Below, in pieces: positions 1 through 6,300 of a stretch of DNA of 6,754 nt (the first letter of the stretch is position 1; each line of letters starts with the position of its first letter). Position numbers and translations under genes: made by a program. The notes beneath the pieces were generated by a model. The model was not told the DNA's origin. It was given only the letters and a program-made list of their open reading frames with translations, and did no database searches. The stretch lies in contig JACNFL010000141.1 in the NCBI GenBank assembly GCA_014384685.1, forward strand, positions 1-6,754, in the 5' to 3' direction. This DNA is from Methanobacteriota archaeon (GTDB taxonomy: Archaea; Thermoplasmatota; Poseidoniia; Poseidoniales; Thalassarchaeaceae).

Positions 1-745
1 CAATTGAAATTCGCTTCCCATTATTGAGGAATGATTCCACTCTGTCAACCATGCTAGCGCTGAATTCAGTTTCACAATCCCAACAGATGTAACTCCATCC
101 CTCTGGGTCATCTTGGTTGAGATTACCACTTACAGGATCTATTTCTTCACCACATTCTGGGCAAGCATACAGGCATAGAACAGGAACCACCTTTCGACGG
201 AAGTCAGCAATATCTTGGGGAGTACCAGTCAAATCGAGGAGTTCGTGATCTCTAGCGGCTTCTAATCCTCTAGTTTCTAGTTGGTCATTTATCTTAGAGC
301 GCATCTCATTTTTGCCCTCTTCATCCAAGTTGTTTTCCAACTTGCAAATTAGTTCAATGCTTTTACCAAGACGAATCATCACTAATTTCTCTCTACGGAA
401 GGCCTCGACCTTTGCCTCTCTGACTCGCTCCTTCTGCTCAATGATTTCAGACAAGTAATCCTTCTGTTGCCGGCGTAATCGCTGTTTGTCAATGCGGTCC
501 AATTTTTGGGGAGACGACAAAACTTTAGAGAGGTATTTTTCAGAACCTGAACCTGAAGGCCCCGATTTGATTACTTCAATTACTGATGTAGCAATCTTTT
601 CTTTTAGGCCATAATTACCAACTAATTGTGCTTCTGTGATCTCTTTGAGTTTACCAATAGTCAATCCAGCGTCAGCTAAAGTCTGAGCAGTTACTTCGTC
701 AACCCCACGTCTCAAGAGTGCTAGATAGGTGTCCTTCTTTGCCAT
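1..745 (-). CDS. Unrecognised helix-hairpin-helix plus zinc-ribbon protein (3' end outside window)
   Basis: This minus-strand frame is open from ATG at 745 to the window edge, giving 248 codons with no stop. I do not recognise the family. The start reads MAKKDTYLALLRRGVDE. Residues about 10-60 have the pattern of a RadA/Rad51 N-terminal-like helix-hairpin-helix domain (RGVDEVTAQTLADAGLTIG, then AQLVGNYGLKEKIATSVIEV). A Gly/Ser linker follows (about 62-68), then a long charged, probably helical or coiled stretch (about 80-140, with many K/R/E/Q). The C-terminal part carries a zinc-ribbon pattern, CPEC (195-198) and CWDC (221-224), with an extra Cys at 191. Nucleic-acid binding is therefore the reasonable inference; no catalytic motif is visible. 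A G-run at 753-759 serves as SD, 7 nt before ATG. It lies 78 nt after ksgA on the same strand, so co-transcription is likely. In many euryarchaea, as I recall, a HemK-like methyltransferase follows ksgA; this is not one. Confidence 0.85.
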   Translation of the reverse strand, partial: MAKKDTYLALLRRGVDEVTAQTLADAGLTIGKLKEITEAQLVGNYGLKEKIATSVIEVIKSGPSGSGSEKYLSKVLSSPQKLDRIDKQRLRRQQKDYLSEIIEQKERVREAKVEAFRREKLVMIRLGKSIELICKLENNLDEEGKNEMRSKINDQLETRGLEAARDHELLDLTGTPQDIADFRRKVVPVLCLYACPECGEEIDPVSGNLNQDDPEGWSYICWDCETEFSASMVDRVESFLNNGKRISI

Positions 746-752
746 ACGGCAT

Positions 753-795
753 CCCCCCCGATGACACCGGAGCCGGGGGTCCGCTTTGAACCCCC
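753..795 (-). promoter_or_regulatory. Two competing hairpins in the leader of the HhH/zinc-ribbon gene
   Basis: On the minus-strand RNA, G795-G791 plus U790, U789 and C788 can pair with C775-C779, A780, G781 and G782. This gives an 8-bp stem (one G-U) with the loop AAAGC. The same C775-C779 run can instead pair with the G-run at 759-755, extended by G774-C760 and G773-U761. That G-run is also the SD for the ATG at 745. The first fold leaves the SD free and the second hides it. The G-U pair is possible only on the minus transcript; the plus copy has an A-C mismatch there, which favours a minus-strand RNA function. Pairings were read directly; the regulatory role is inferred. Confidence 0.4.
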
Positions 796-802
796 CGTTT
801 TA

Positions 803-823
803 TCAAGAATTGCGTGATACCAT
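803..823 (-). other. Possible six-codon leader reading frame
   Basis: Directly after the ksgA stop (TGA at 826-824) the next three bases are ATG (823-821). They open a six-codon frame, MVSRNS, ending with TGA at 805-803. The end lies 7 nt before the 5' arm of the first leader hairpin (795). A ribosome that reinitiates here would cover or melt that hairpin. No separate SD is visible, and such a short frame can arise by chance, so this is noted as a candidate leader peptide only. Confidence 0.2.
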
Positions 824-1774
824 TCATTCGTTGAATTGTTGGTTAAAATACTCTAACCTTTGAGCTAGTAAAAGCCACTCTTCAACTTCCAAATCCTCAG
901 GTCTAAAATCTTCCCAACCATCCTCTAATACAGCGTTTTCTACATCTGAAAGAAGGTGGTTAACTGCCTCAACCCATCTCTCGCGATTCCAATTTGGGAC
1001 TCGTTCAATTTTTCTTGGAACCCGTTTCAAACGATTTCGCATTTTTTTACGTCTTTGCGCAAAGGCATGGGAAACCATTCTCTTCACCAGTCGATATTCG
1101 ACATCAATTCCAATTTCAGTACGCAAATCATGCGGCGTCATCAATACTAATCTACTTTGAACTTCGGGATGTGGTGTAAAACAATGTGCTGGCACTTTCA
1201 TCTCCAAGGAAACCAACCAATTCAGGGCTGTATTGATTCCAAGCGGGCCGCGTGACGCTAATCCAAATTCCATCGCTAGCCGGCTAGCAAATTCATCTTG
1301 CAAAAGTAAGACTACTGATTTCAACTGATTGGTCCCTTGCCGTTTTGCATTCTCCTGCCAATTGTCAATTTTAGCAATCAAAGGACTTGAAATCTGATAC
1401 GGAGGGTTACAAACGACATCGGTCAAATCCTGTGGCCACTGAACGTTCAATGCATCTCCTTCTATTAGGTTAAGTTGGCCGCTTTCAATTGCTTCAGCGT
1501 GTACTCGATGTAGATGTTCAATCGCTATATTGTCAATTTCTATCGCTGTCACTCTCGCCCCAGATAATAGAAGAAAATGAGTAAGTGTTCCCGGTCCTGG
1601 ACCTACCTCCAATACATGAGAGTTTGAGTCAACTTTTGATAGTTTAATCGGCACTTGAAGGACCTTTTCATCAACCAAGAAATGTTGTCCTAATTCTTTG
1701 TCTGCCCATCGACGATCAAGTAACAAGTCAACTAACTCACGCACTATCCCGTCGCTTGGCTCAACTGATGACAT
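824..1774 (-). CDS. ksgA: 16S rRNA adenine dimethyltransferase KsgA/Dim1
   Basis: This is the SAM-dependent enzyme that converts two adjacent adenines near the 3' end of small-subunit rRNA to N6,N6-dimethyladenosine during ribosome assembly (family knowledge). Visible motifs in order are ELGQHFLVD (27-35, N-terminal signature), EVGPGPGTLT (56-65, SAM binding), AIEID (77-81), EGDAL (105-109), NPPYQISSP (123-131, catalytic motif IV), QDEFASRL (149-156), HCFTPHPEVQS (198-208) and FAQRRKKMRN (228-237). At 316 aa it is longer than the usual ~270. The excess comes from about 15 extra N-terminal residues and a longer C-terminal domain (about 245-290). Motif IV reads NPPY, where KsgA/Dim1 proteins normally have NLPY, NIPY or NVPY. 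ATG at 1774 lies 7 nt after the DUF655 stop, with only a weak GTGGGA-like SD, so translational coupling is likely. It is the fourth gene of the L21e operon. Confidence 0.95.
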   Translation of the reverse strand: MSSVEPSDGIVRELVDLLLDRRWADKELGQHFLVDEKVLQVPIKLSKVDSNSHVLEVGPGPGTLTHFLLLSGARVTAIEIDNIAIEHLHRVHAEAIESGQLNLIEGDALNVQWPQDLTDVVCNPPYQISSPLIAKIDNWQENAKRQGTNQLKSVVLLLQDEFASRLAMEFGLASRGPLGINTALNWLVSLEMKVPAHCFTPHPEVQSRLVLMTPHDLRTEIGIDVEYRLVKRMVSHAFAQRRKKMRNRLKRVPRKIERVPNWNRERWVEAVNHLLSDVENAVLEDGWEDFRPEDLEVEEWLLLAQRLEYFNQQFNE

Positions 1775-1781
1775 AGTCCCA

Positions 1782-2372
1782 CTATTCCGCTACACGCACA
1801 ACATTTTGGAGCAGGCTAGGCACCATCTTAGGATCTTGCAATTCTTCAACTAATCTCTCAACGATGAGTTGAAGTGAATCTATTGTGCAGGCTTCATCAA
1901 CCTCTTCAAATGTCATCCATCCGGCGCTAATTCGGCTTTTCATCATCTGTGTTGCCTTCTTTTGCCCTATACCTGGTAGTAATTGGAAAGCATGGAACTT
2001 GAGAGATACCGGTCCTGCACGATTATAAAATTCCATACATGGCTTCGGATTTTCAGAAAGTATCTCTTTCATCACATTAACAATTGCCGCTTGGGCTTGA
2101 TTTGGTAATTCACGATATCTATCCTTGCCTAGAACCATAGCTATTTTTTCACTTTCCTCCTCTGTTGGAAGTTCTAACTTTTGACCGGGTGCAAGAACCC
2201 CACAACCTGGGTTTGCTCTAGCTTTGATAAGGTGCAAATGTTGTTCAGTAATGCAATGGATTATTCCGCCACCTGCACCGCTTCCTTCTTGGGAAAGAAC
2301 TCGGCAATGCGTCTCATGCGACCATGGTAGTTCATCACCGCCGCGACTATCTCGATACCCACCACCGTGCAT
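1782..2372 (-). CDS. DUF655 family putative RNA-binding protein
   Basis: This conserved archaeal family of unknown exact function combines an OB-like N-terminal region with a helix-hairpin-helix segment, and is presumed to bind RNA or DNA. With the start chosen here it is 196 aa, close to the family's usual size. The family core is visible in GIIHCITEQHLHLI, PGCGVLAPGQKLEL, FYNRAGPVSLKFHAFQLLPG and IGQKKATQMMKSR; LLPGIGQKK is the HhH hairpin. The extreme N-terminus (about 30 residues) is Gly/Arg/His-rich and matches the family poorly. I chose ATG at 2372 because GAGGT (2385-2381) lies 8 nt upstream. An in-frame TTG at 2432 would add 20 residues and overlap the rpoF stop (TTGA), a coupling arrangement, but it lacks a well-placed SD. 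The position between rpoF and ksgA is the standard archaeal one and suggests a role linked to ribosome or RNA metabolism. Confidence 0.88.
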   Translation of the reverse strand: MHGGGYRDSRGGDELPWSHETHCRVLSQEGSGAGGGIIHCITEQHLHLIKARANPGCGVLAPGQKLELPTEEESEKIAMVLGKDRYRELPNQAQAAIVNVMKEILSENPKPCMEFYNRAGPVSLKFHAFQLLPGIGQKKATQMMKSRISAGWMTFEEVDEACTIDSLQLIVERLVEELQDPKMVPSLLQNVVRVAE

Positions 2373-2380
2373 TTCACTCA

Positions 2381-2385
2381 ACCTC
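2381..2385 (-). promoter_or_regulatory. Ribosome binding site deciding the DUF655 start
   Basis: GAGGT on the minus strand lies 8 nt before ATG at 2372. It is the only well-placed SD near either candidate start, so it supports 2372 over the TTG at 2432. Confidence 0.55.
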
Positions 2386-2428
2386 GCGAAATAGGTTCTG
2401 TCACTTAAGGAACCGCTTTGAGCGTCCT

Positions 2429-2791
2429 TCAACCTTCATATCCAACATGTTGACGAACAAGTGTCACAATATGTTCAACTTCATCATCATCCATTACCAC
2501 ACGCCTTGAAGCAAGTATTGCCTTGACGTCATCTGGATTGACTGGAATGATTTCAGCAATTTTAGCAGCAATGTCAGGTGCTGCGGCTAACTTATCAAGT
2601 TCAAGAAGATCTTTGAGCATTGAATTGAAAACTTTAGTCTCTGTGACAATCCCATTGCGTGAATCTCCTGCAGCCCAAATAGCGTGGTTAAGCGCCATGT
2701 TCTGTTCGTAGGATAACTCTCCTCGGCGCTCTTGAGCATTCTCAAGTGCATCCCTAACTGTTGCATAATCAATGTATGTTTTCTCACCCAT
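2429..2791 (-). CDS. rpoF: DNA-directed RNA polymerase subunit F (Rpo4/Rpb4)
   Basis: This is the 120-residue archaeal homologue of eukaryotic Rpb4. With Rpo7 (RpoE) it forms the stalk of RNA polymerase, which binds emerging RNA and helps initiation and processivity (family knowledge). The match rests on overall pattern: an N-terminal tip-association segment (MGEKTYIDYATVRDALE), then an HRDC-like helical region with DLLELDKLA and the family-typical AEIIPVNPDDVKAILASRR (about 79-97), ending in a short acidic stretch and EHIVTLVRQHV. The start at 2791 is fixed by an SD, GAGGTGA (2803-2797), with 5-nt spacing. The same frame stays open upstream to 3106, but that part lies out of frame over L21e and is not coding. 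It sits 10 nt after the L21e stop and overlaps or closely precedes DUF655, in one operon. Confidence 0.93.
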   Translation of the reverse strand: MGEKTYIDYATVRDALENAQERRGELSYEQNMALNHAIWAAGDSRNGIVTETKVFNSMLKDLLELDKLAAAPDIAAKIAEIIPVNPDDVKAILASRRVVMDDDEVEHIVTLVRQHVGYEG

Positions 2792-2796
2792 GTTAT

Positions 2797-2803
2797 TCAC
2801 CTC
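2797..2803 (-). promoter_or_regulatory. Ribosome binding site of rpoF overlapping the L21e stop
   Basis: GAGGTGA, a near-perfect complement to the archaeal 16S 3' end, lies 5 nt before the rpoF ATG and overlaps the L21e TGA (2804-2802). It fixes the rpoF start and suggests that the two genes are translationally coupled. Confidence 0.75.
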
Positions 2804-3092
2804 ACTCCAAAGGACGCAAGTGTTCGGGACGGGCCACAATGGTTTTTGCCATGTTTCCGTCCTTAATTGCCAAGACGTAAGCACGTCCCTGCTTCCCTGT
2901 AATTGTCCCTGTTTGACCTTGGAATCTGCGATGTGGCATTCCTTTTTGATGGCCACCATCAATAACGATTGCGACTTTGTCGCCTTCTTCGTATGGATGC
3001 ATAACTCTCCTAATGAACAGGCGACCTCGATCACTCTTACTACGACTAGCAATTGTACGAGTTCCCTGACGGCTACCATGTGTTCTGCGCAT
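2802..3092 (-). CDS. rpl21e: 50S ribosomal protein L21e
   Basis: This is an archaeal/eukaryotic-type large-subunit protein of 96 residues, the normal archaeal length, and it binds 23S rRNA. The family signature is clear: an N-terminal basic, disordered-type segment (SHG-like THGSRQGTR), then the SH3-like barrel with YEEGDKVAIVIDGG, HQKGMPHRRFQGQTGTITGK and GRAYVLAIKDG, and the C-terminal RPEHLRPLE. ATG at 3092 is chosen because GGAGG (3104-3100) lies 7 nt upstream. The ATG at 3106 is in another frame. It is the first gene of the operon that continues with rpoF, DUF655 and ksgA, and the divergent intergenic region carries its promoter. Confidence 0.97.
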   Translation of the reverse strand: MRRTHGSRQGTRTIASRSKSDRGRLFIRRVMHPYEEGDKVAIVIDGGHQKGMPHRRFQGQTGTITGKQGRAYVLAIKDGNMAKTIVARPEHLRPLE

Positions 3093-3099
3093 TGTAATG

Positions 3100-3104
3100 C
3101 CTCC
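3100..3104 (-). promoter_or_regulatory. Ribosome binding site of L21e
   Basis: GGAGG lies 7 nt before the L21e ATG and only 3 nt after the palindrome at 3108-3122. Any hairpin formed there would sit next to the ribosome landing site. Confidence 0.75.
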
Positions 3105-3107
3105 ATT

Positions 3108-3122
3108 TCCCCCTATGGGGGA
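3108..3122. repeat. Perfect inverted repeat TCCCCC-TAT-GGGGGA upstream of L21e
   Basis: Six-base arms flank a three-base centre in otherwise AT-leaning intergenic DNA. It overlaps the region where the L21e transcript should begin if the TTAATTA at 3148-3142 is its TATA element. It can be read as a protein-binding operator at the start site or as a 5'-leader hairpin just before the SD. The arms are plain; the role is inferred. Confidence 0.5.
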
Positions 3123-3141
3123 CTCGCCGACTTGCCGCCCC

Positions 3142-3148
3142 TAATTAA
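3142..3148 (-). promoter_or_regulatory. Candidate TATA element for the L21e operon
   Basis: TTAATTA on the minus strand would place transcription start at about 3118-3122, with a short leader that includes the GGAGG site. The preceding bases are a poor BRE, and other AT-rich stretches upstream could serve instead. Confidence 0.3.
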
Positions 3149-3265
3149 GCACGTCGGATTCAACATACCACCAATATCATCCAATTCAATTCTAATTCTT
3201 CGATTCAACCGTAAAAATCATTCAATTTCTGGTTTACTATTGATGTGATTCGTAAATTAGTACAC

Positions 3266-3289
3266 ATTATCAGACTGAGTGGAGATAAT
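3266..3289. repeat. Inverted repeat ATTATC-N12-GATAAT
   Basis: The two six-base arms have centres 18 bp apart. The repeat ends 9 nt before the rightward TATA-like box, where BRE contacts and a dimeric winged-helix regulator could compete. It is a candidate operator for the transporter gene. Six-base arms in AT-rich DNA can be a chance match. Confidence 0.3.
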
Positions 3290-3298
3290 TGATTGAAC

Positions 3299-3304
3299 TT
3301 TATA
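3299..3304 (+). promoter_or_regulatory. Candidate TATA box for the transporter gene
   Basis: TTTATA followed by GC-richer sequence is the best TATA-like element on the plus strand here. Start of transcription would fall at about 3326-3330, giving a leader of roughly 25-29 nt before the ATG at 3355. The upstream GATTGAAC provides only a partial BRE. Confidence 0.4.
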
Positions 3305-3330
3305 GCGGCTTATTTGAATAGTAAAAAGCC

Positions 3331-3349
3331 CCGCCAAATGACTAGGCGG
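3331..3349 (+). promoter_or_regulatory. Hairpin over the transporter ribosome binding site
   Basis: CCGCC (3331-3335) is complementary to GGCGG (3345-3349), with a nine-base loop. GGCGGT is also the only SD-like sequence before the ATG at 3355 (4-nt spacing), so pairing would restrict translation. On the minus strand the same stem is followed by GGC and TTTTT (3327-3323), like a weak terminator that could insulate the L21e promoter from antisense transcription. Which reading applies cannot be told from sequence. Confidence 0.35.
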
Positions 3350-3354
3350 TATTG

Positions 3355-6300
3355 ATGCGGGACTTCTCAAAGCTCGCAGAAGTTCTAGTCCCACAACGAA
3401 AATTGTTCCACATTTCAATTTTTGTCATTTCCCTTCTGATGCTGCCTGGATTGATGTGGGCACTTACTCCAATTGATGTGGAAGCATACAATCTTGATTC
3501 GCCCGAAATTGAGGCACGTGAAGTCATTACCCAAGAATATCCGGGCAATGAAATAGTTGCAGGATATGCAATAATCATACGAGACCAAACACTTGTTGGC
3601 GATGACCCCTCAACTAAATACAACAACGAAATTGCGGATTATTCCGGCGATGGGATGGGTGTTTCACAACCAAAAGGTGGAATTCTCAACCTTTCAGTAC
3701 TGCAAGAAATTGATGTCAAAGCAGAGGCGGCTAGGGCGGACCCTATTTCTGAATTCTACCGCCCGATTATCTCAGATGTTACCCTCACACAATTCCATGG
3801 TGTCCTAACTTTAACCGACCAAGTGCGAACTTTTATGGCTGGAGAATCTTTACTCACACAACCTTCAATGAGCCCTTACGGCGAACTACTTCCTCCTCGT
3901 ACAAATTGGACTGATTGTGGTGACTTAGAATGCCTCACTTTTGATGATGAGGGAATTACCCAAGCCCATATTGATTTAGCGGCTCAAAGGATGGTGAATG
4001 GGAGTGGTGGAATATTCCTACGATGGCTTTCACTTGACAGAGGATTTCATGCTACCGAAGATGGAACTTTGGGGCCAGTTGGAGGTACGTTGGTAGGTAA
4101 TGGAATTTGGAATAATGCATCATGGGAGAAAGGGCGTTGGTCTGCTAGTTCAACTTGGTTACTCATACAATTTGACCGCGGTGCTGCTGAAGATGCAGGA
4201 TGGACATTTGAATGGGCTGAAGCACGCGCTGAAAGTGGATATGAATGGAATGGATTACGATTGATAACTACACCGCCGATGCATGATAAAGAATTCTGCC
4301 AAGCTTCGGTAGAATCTGGTGAAGGGCCATGCGCTTGGGAATGGGCAATTATTTCCCTTGAGCATTCAATGCGAGCGTCAGATGATTTATCCCTAACAAT
4401 TGCAGTTGCTGAAGGCATCAATATTGAAGTAAACAAGGAGTTGAAAGAAAGTATTACACTTCTCGCCGCAATGGGATTAATCGTCATAGTATTACTTTGG
4501 GGAAGCCTACGTCGGTGGTCCGATGTTGGTATTGTTTCGGCTGGATTAACCCTCAGTCTATTGTGGATGTTTGGATCAATTGGTTGGGTAGGTGAAGCAT
4601 CAAAAGCAATCGGTCATCCATTAATAGAAAGAAGTCAATTCTCAAACCTACTTCCAATTTTGATTCTTGCTCTTGGTATAGATGATAGTTTACATGTTCT
4701 GCATAGATACAAAGAAGAAAGGAAGAATGGTTTTGACCCACTAAGTTCATCCTCCACCTCACTATCACGTGTTGGTAGAGCGATTCTACTGACCTCGGTA
4801 ACAACAATTGCCGCGTTCTCTGCCAATTTTGTATCTGATATTCCCGCTCTACGTTCCTTTGGACTTGAGGCTGCTTTAGGAGTTGGTTCGGCTTTCGTTC
4901 TTACTGGATTGTGGGCACCATTAGTTCGCCTTGACATTGACCTTTGGTTAGAAGAAAAAGGAAAATTACCTGATGAAGATAAAGACAAGATACATCTTAT
5001 TCCAAGTCATTGGTTAGCGGGAGTTGCAAAAACTTCTGCTATTGCTGGACCATTGGTAATTCTAGCAGCGTTGCTCCTATCAGCCTACTCTGCCCCATTG
5101 ATGTTCGGCCTTGAAGGTGATTTCAAGGTGGAGGATTTCTTAGATGAGGAGTCGGATTTTGCTACTGTAGTGCATGTAGTCAACGAACGTTTCTATTCAG
5201 AAGGAGAACCCGCTGAAATTTTAATTGAAGGGGATGTGATAGACCCAAGAGTCTACTTAGCAATCGCTGAAACAAGGGCCAACATGAATATTCACAGTGA
5301 ATCCGATCCTGACAGATTCACTATCTCTGCTGATGGAAATGTTGACATGAGCGCATATGATCGTTTTGTTGACCTTGCTATCCTTTCAATGGCTAACAAT
5401 ATCACACCTTTCGTCAATGCAGGATGGGATTCTACTGACACGGAAGGTGGAGTTGGATGTAATCGTTCAAACTTTGGACTACCCATGACTGATGATGAAG
5501 AATGTCTGAGATTCCTTGTTGGTTTCATTTCAGTTCATGGAATTCCTGAGACTAATTCAACACCAGCAATTCCACCCTCTATGTTGGCTCTCTATATCAT
5601 CCCAGACAGACCACTTGATCCAGCAAATCCGATGCTGGCTCTTGATGGAAGCACGCCTCGTTATGAGCGTATGCTCATGCGATTTGGCTTACGACAACCC
5701 GAACAATTTCCAATTGTAGAAAAGGCATTAGAAGAACTGTACCGCGATATGTCTGCCTTTGAAAATCTCTCTTCAACTGGACTCAAGGAAAAATCAAATC
5801 TCAATTCCGCGTTCTCTAATGAAGAATATCCTGTTTCATGGGCTATCGCAACCGGAGAACCTGTCGCTCGTTATGTCGCCGCCTCATCACTACAGAACGA
5901 AATGCAATCAACTCTGGCCCTCGGCGTTTTCTTCTGCATCGTTACTCTGTGGTGGGGTTTCAGGCCACTTCATGAAGAGTTAAAAGAACGCCTTTCTCAC
6001 AACGTCGAAAGTGGTTCTGCTTGGGCTTTTCTCTCACTAATTTATGCGCCGTTGGCTGTGGCACTAACCGCTTGGGCAGTAACAGGAATTATCGCTTCCC
6101 CTACCATTGCCATAGTATTCGCAGTAATCGCTTTCTATGGAACACTAGTATGGGGTGAAGGGCCACTTGGCCTTGCCCTCCTCACAACCGCACCTATCCT
6201 TCTAGTCGTGATTTGGTTATACGGTTTGATTGCTACCCTTGGGTATGGATTGAACATGGTAACTGTGGCTATTGCTACTCTTTCTCTTGGAGTCGGAATC

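Larger units (their letters stand above)
3093..3354. other. Divergent intergenic region between the L21e operon and the transporter gene
   Basis: These 262 nt hold no plausible gene; the frames that cross it are short shadows. The half next to L21e (3108-3157) is locally G/C-rich and contains a palindrome plus a tandem imperfect 8-mer (ACTCGCCG/ACTTGCCG at 3122-3137). The middle (about 3158-3260) is AT-rich with no motif I can name. The right part holds an inverted repeat, a TATA-like box and a small hairpin. Both promoters must lie here. Confidence 0.8.

Noticed and set aside
769..797. tRNA 3'-end look-alike on the minus strand (GGTTCAAA followed by CCCCCGGCTCC)
   Set aside because: The T-stem does not pair with the standard seven-base loop. 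The upstream sequence is the end of ksgA, with no anticodon or D arm.
775..801. Intrinsic-terminator-like stem followed by CGTTTT on the plus strand
   Set aside because: No plus-strand gene precedes it, the plus version of the stem carries an A-C mismatch, and archaea do not rely on hairpin-type terminators.
956..1179. Two plus-strand frames of about 60 codons opposite ksgA
   Set aside because: Both are shadows of the ksgA reading frame without ribosome binding sites or family patterns.
2261..2377. A 38-codon minus frame (GTG start) inside DUF655 with a protein-like, GC3-rich translation ending KKEAVQVAE; at first it suggested a frameshift in DUF655
   Set aside because: The DUF655 core aligns in the main frame through this region (GIIHCITEQHLHLI), so no frameshift is needed. 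The GTG is only about 4 nt from the nearest SD-like bases.
2429..3106. A 225-codon minus frame that extends rpoF upstream to 3106
   Set aside because: The upstream 105 codons are an out-of-frame reading of L21e. RpoF has its own ATG at 2791 with a strong SD and the normal 120-residue family length.
3122..3137. Tandem imperfect 8-mers ACTCGCCG and ACTTGCCG upstream of L21e
   Set aside because: Only two copies with one mismatch, too little to call a regulatory repeat; mentioned only in the intergenic description.
2772..3248. A 158-codon plus-strand frame antisense to L21e and rpoF
   Set aside because: It lies opposite a certain ribosomal protein gene, has no SD and its translation shows no family pattern.
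3342..3626. A 94-codon minus frame opposite the transporter start
   Set aside because: It is a shadow of the transporter coding region, with no SD and no recognisable features.
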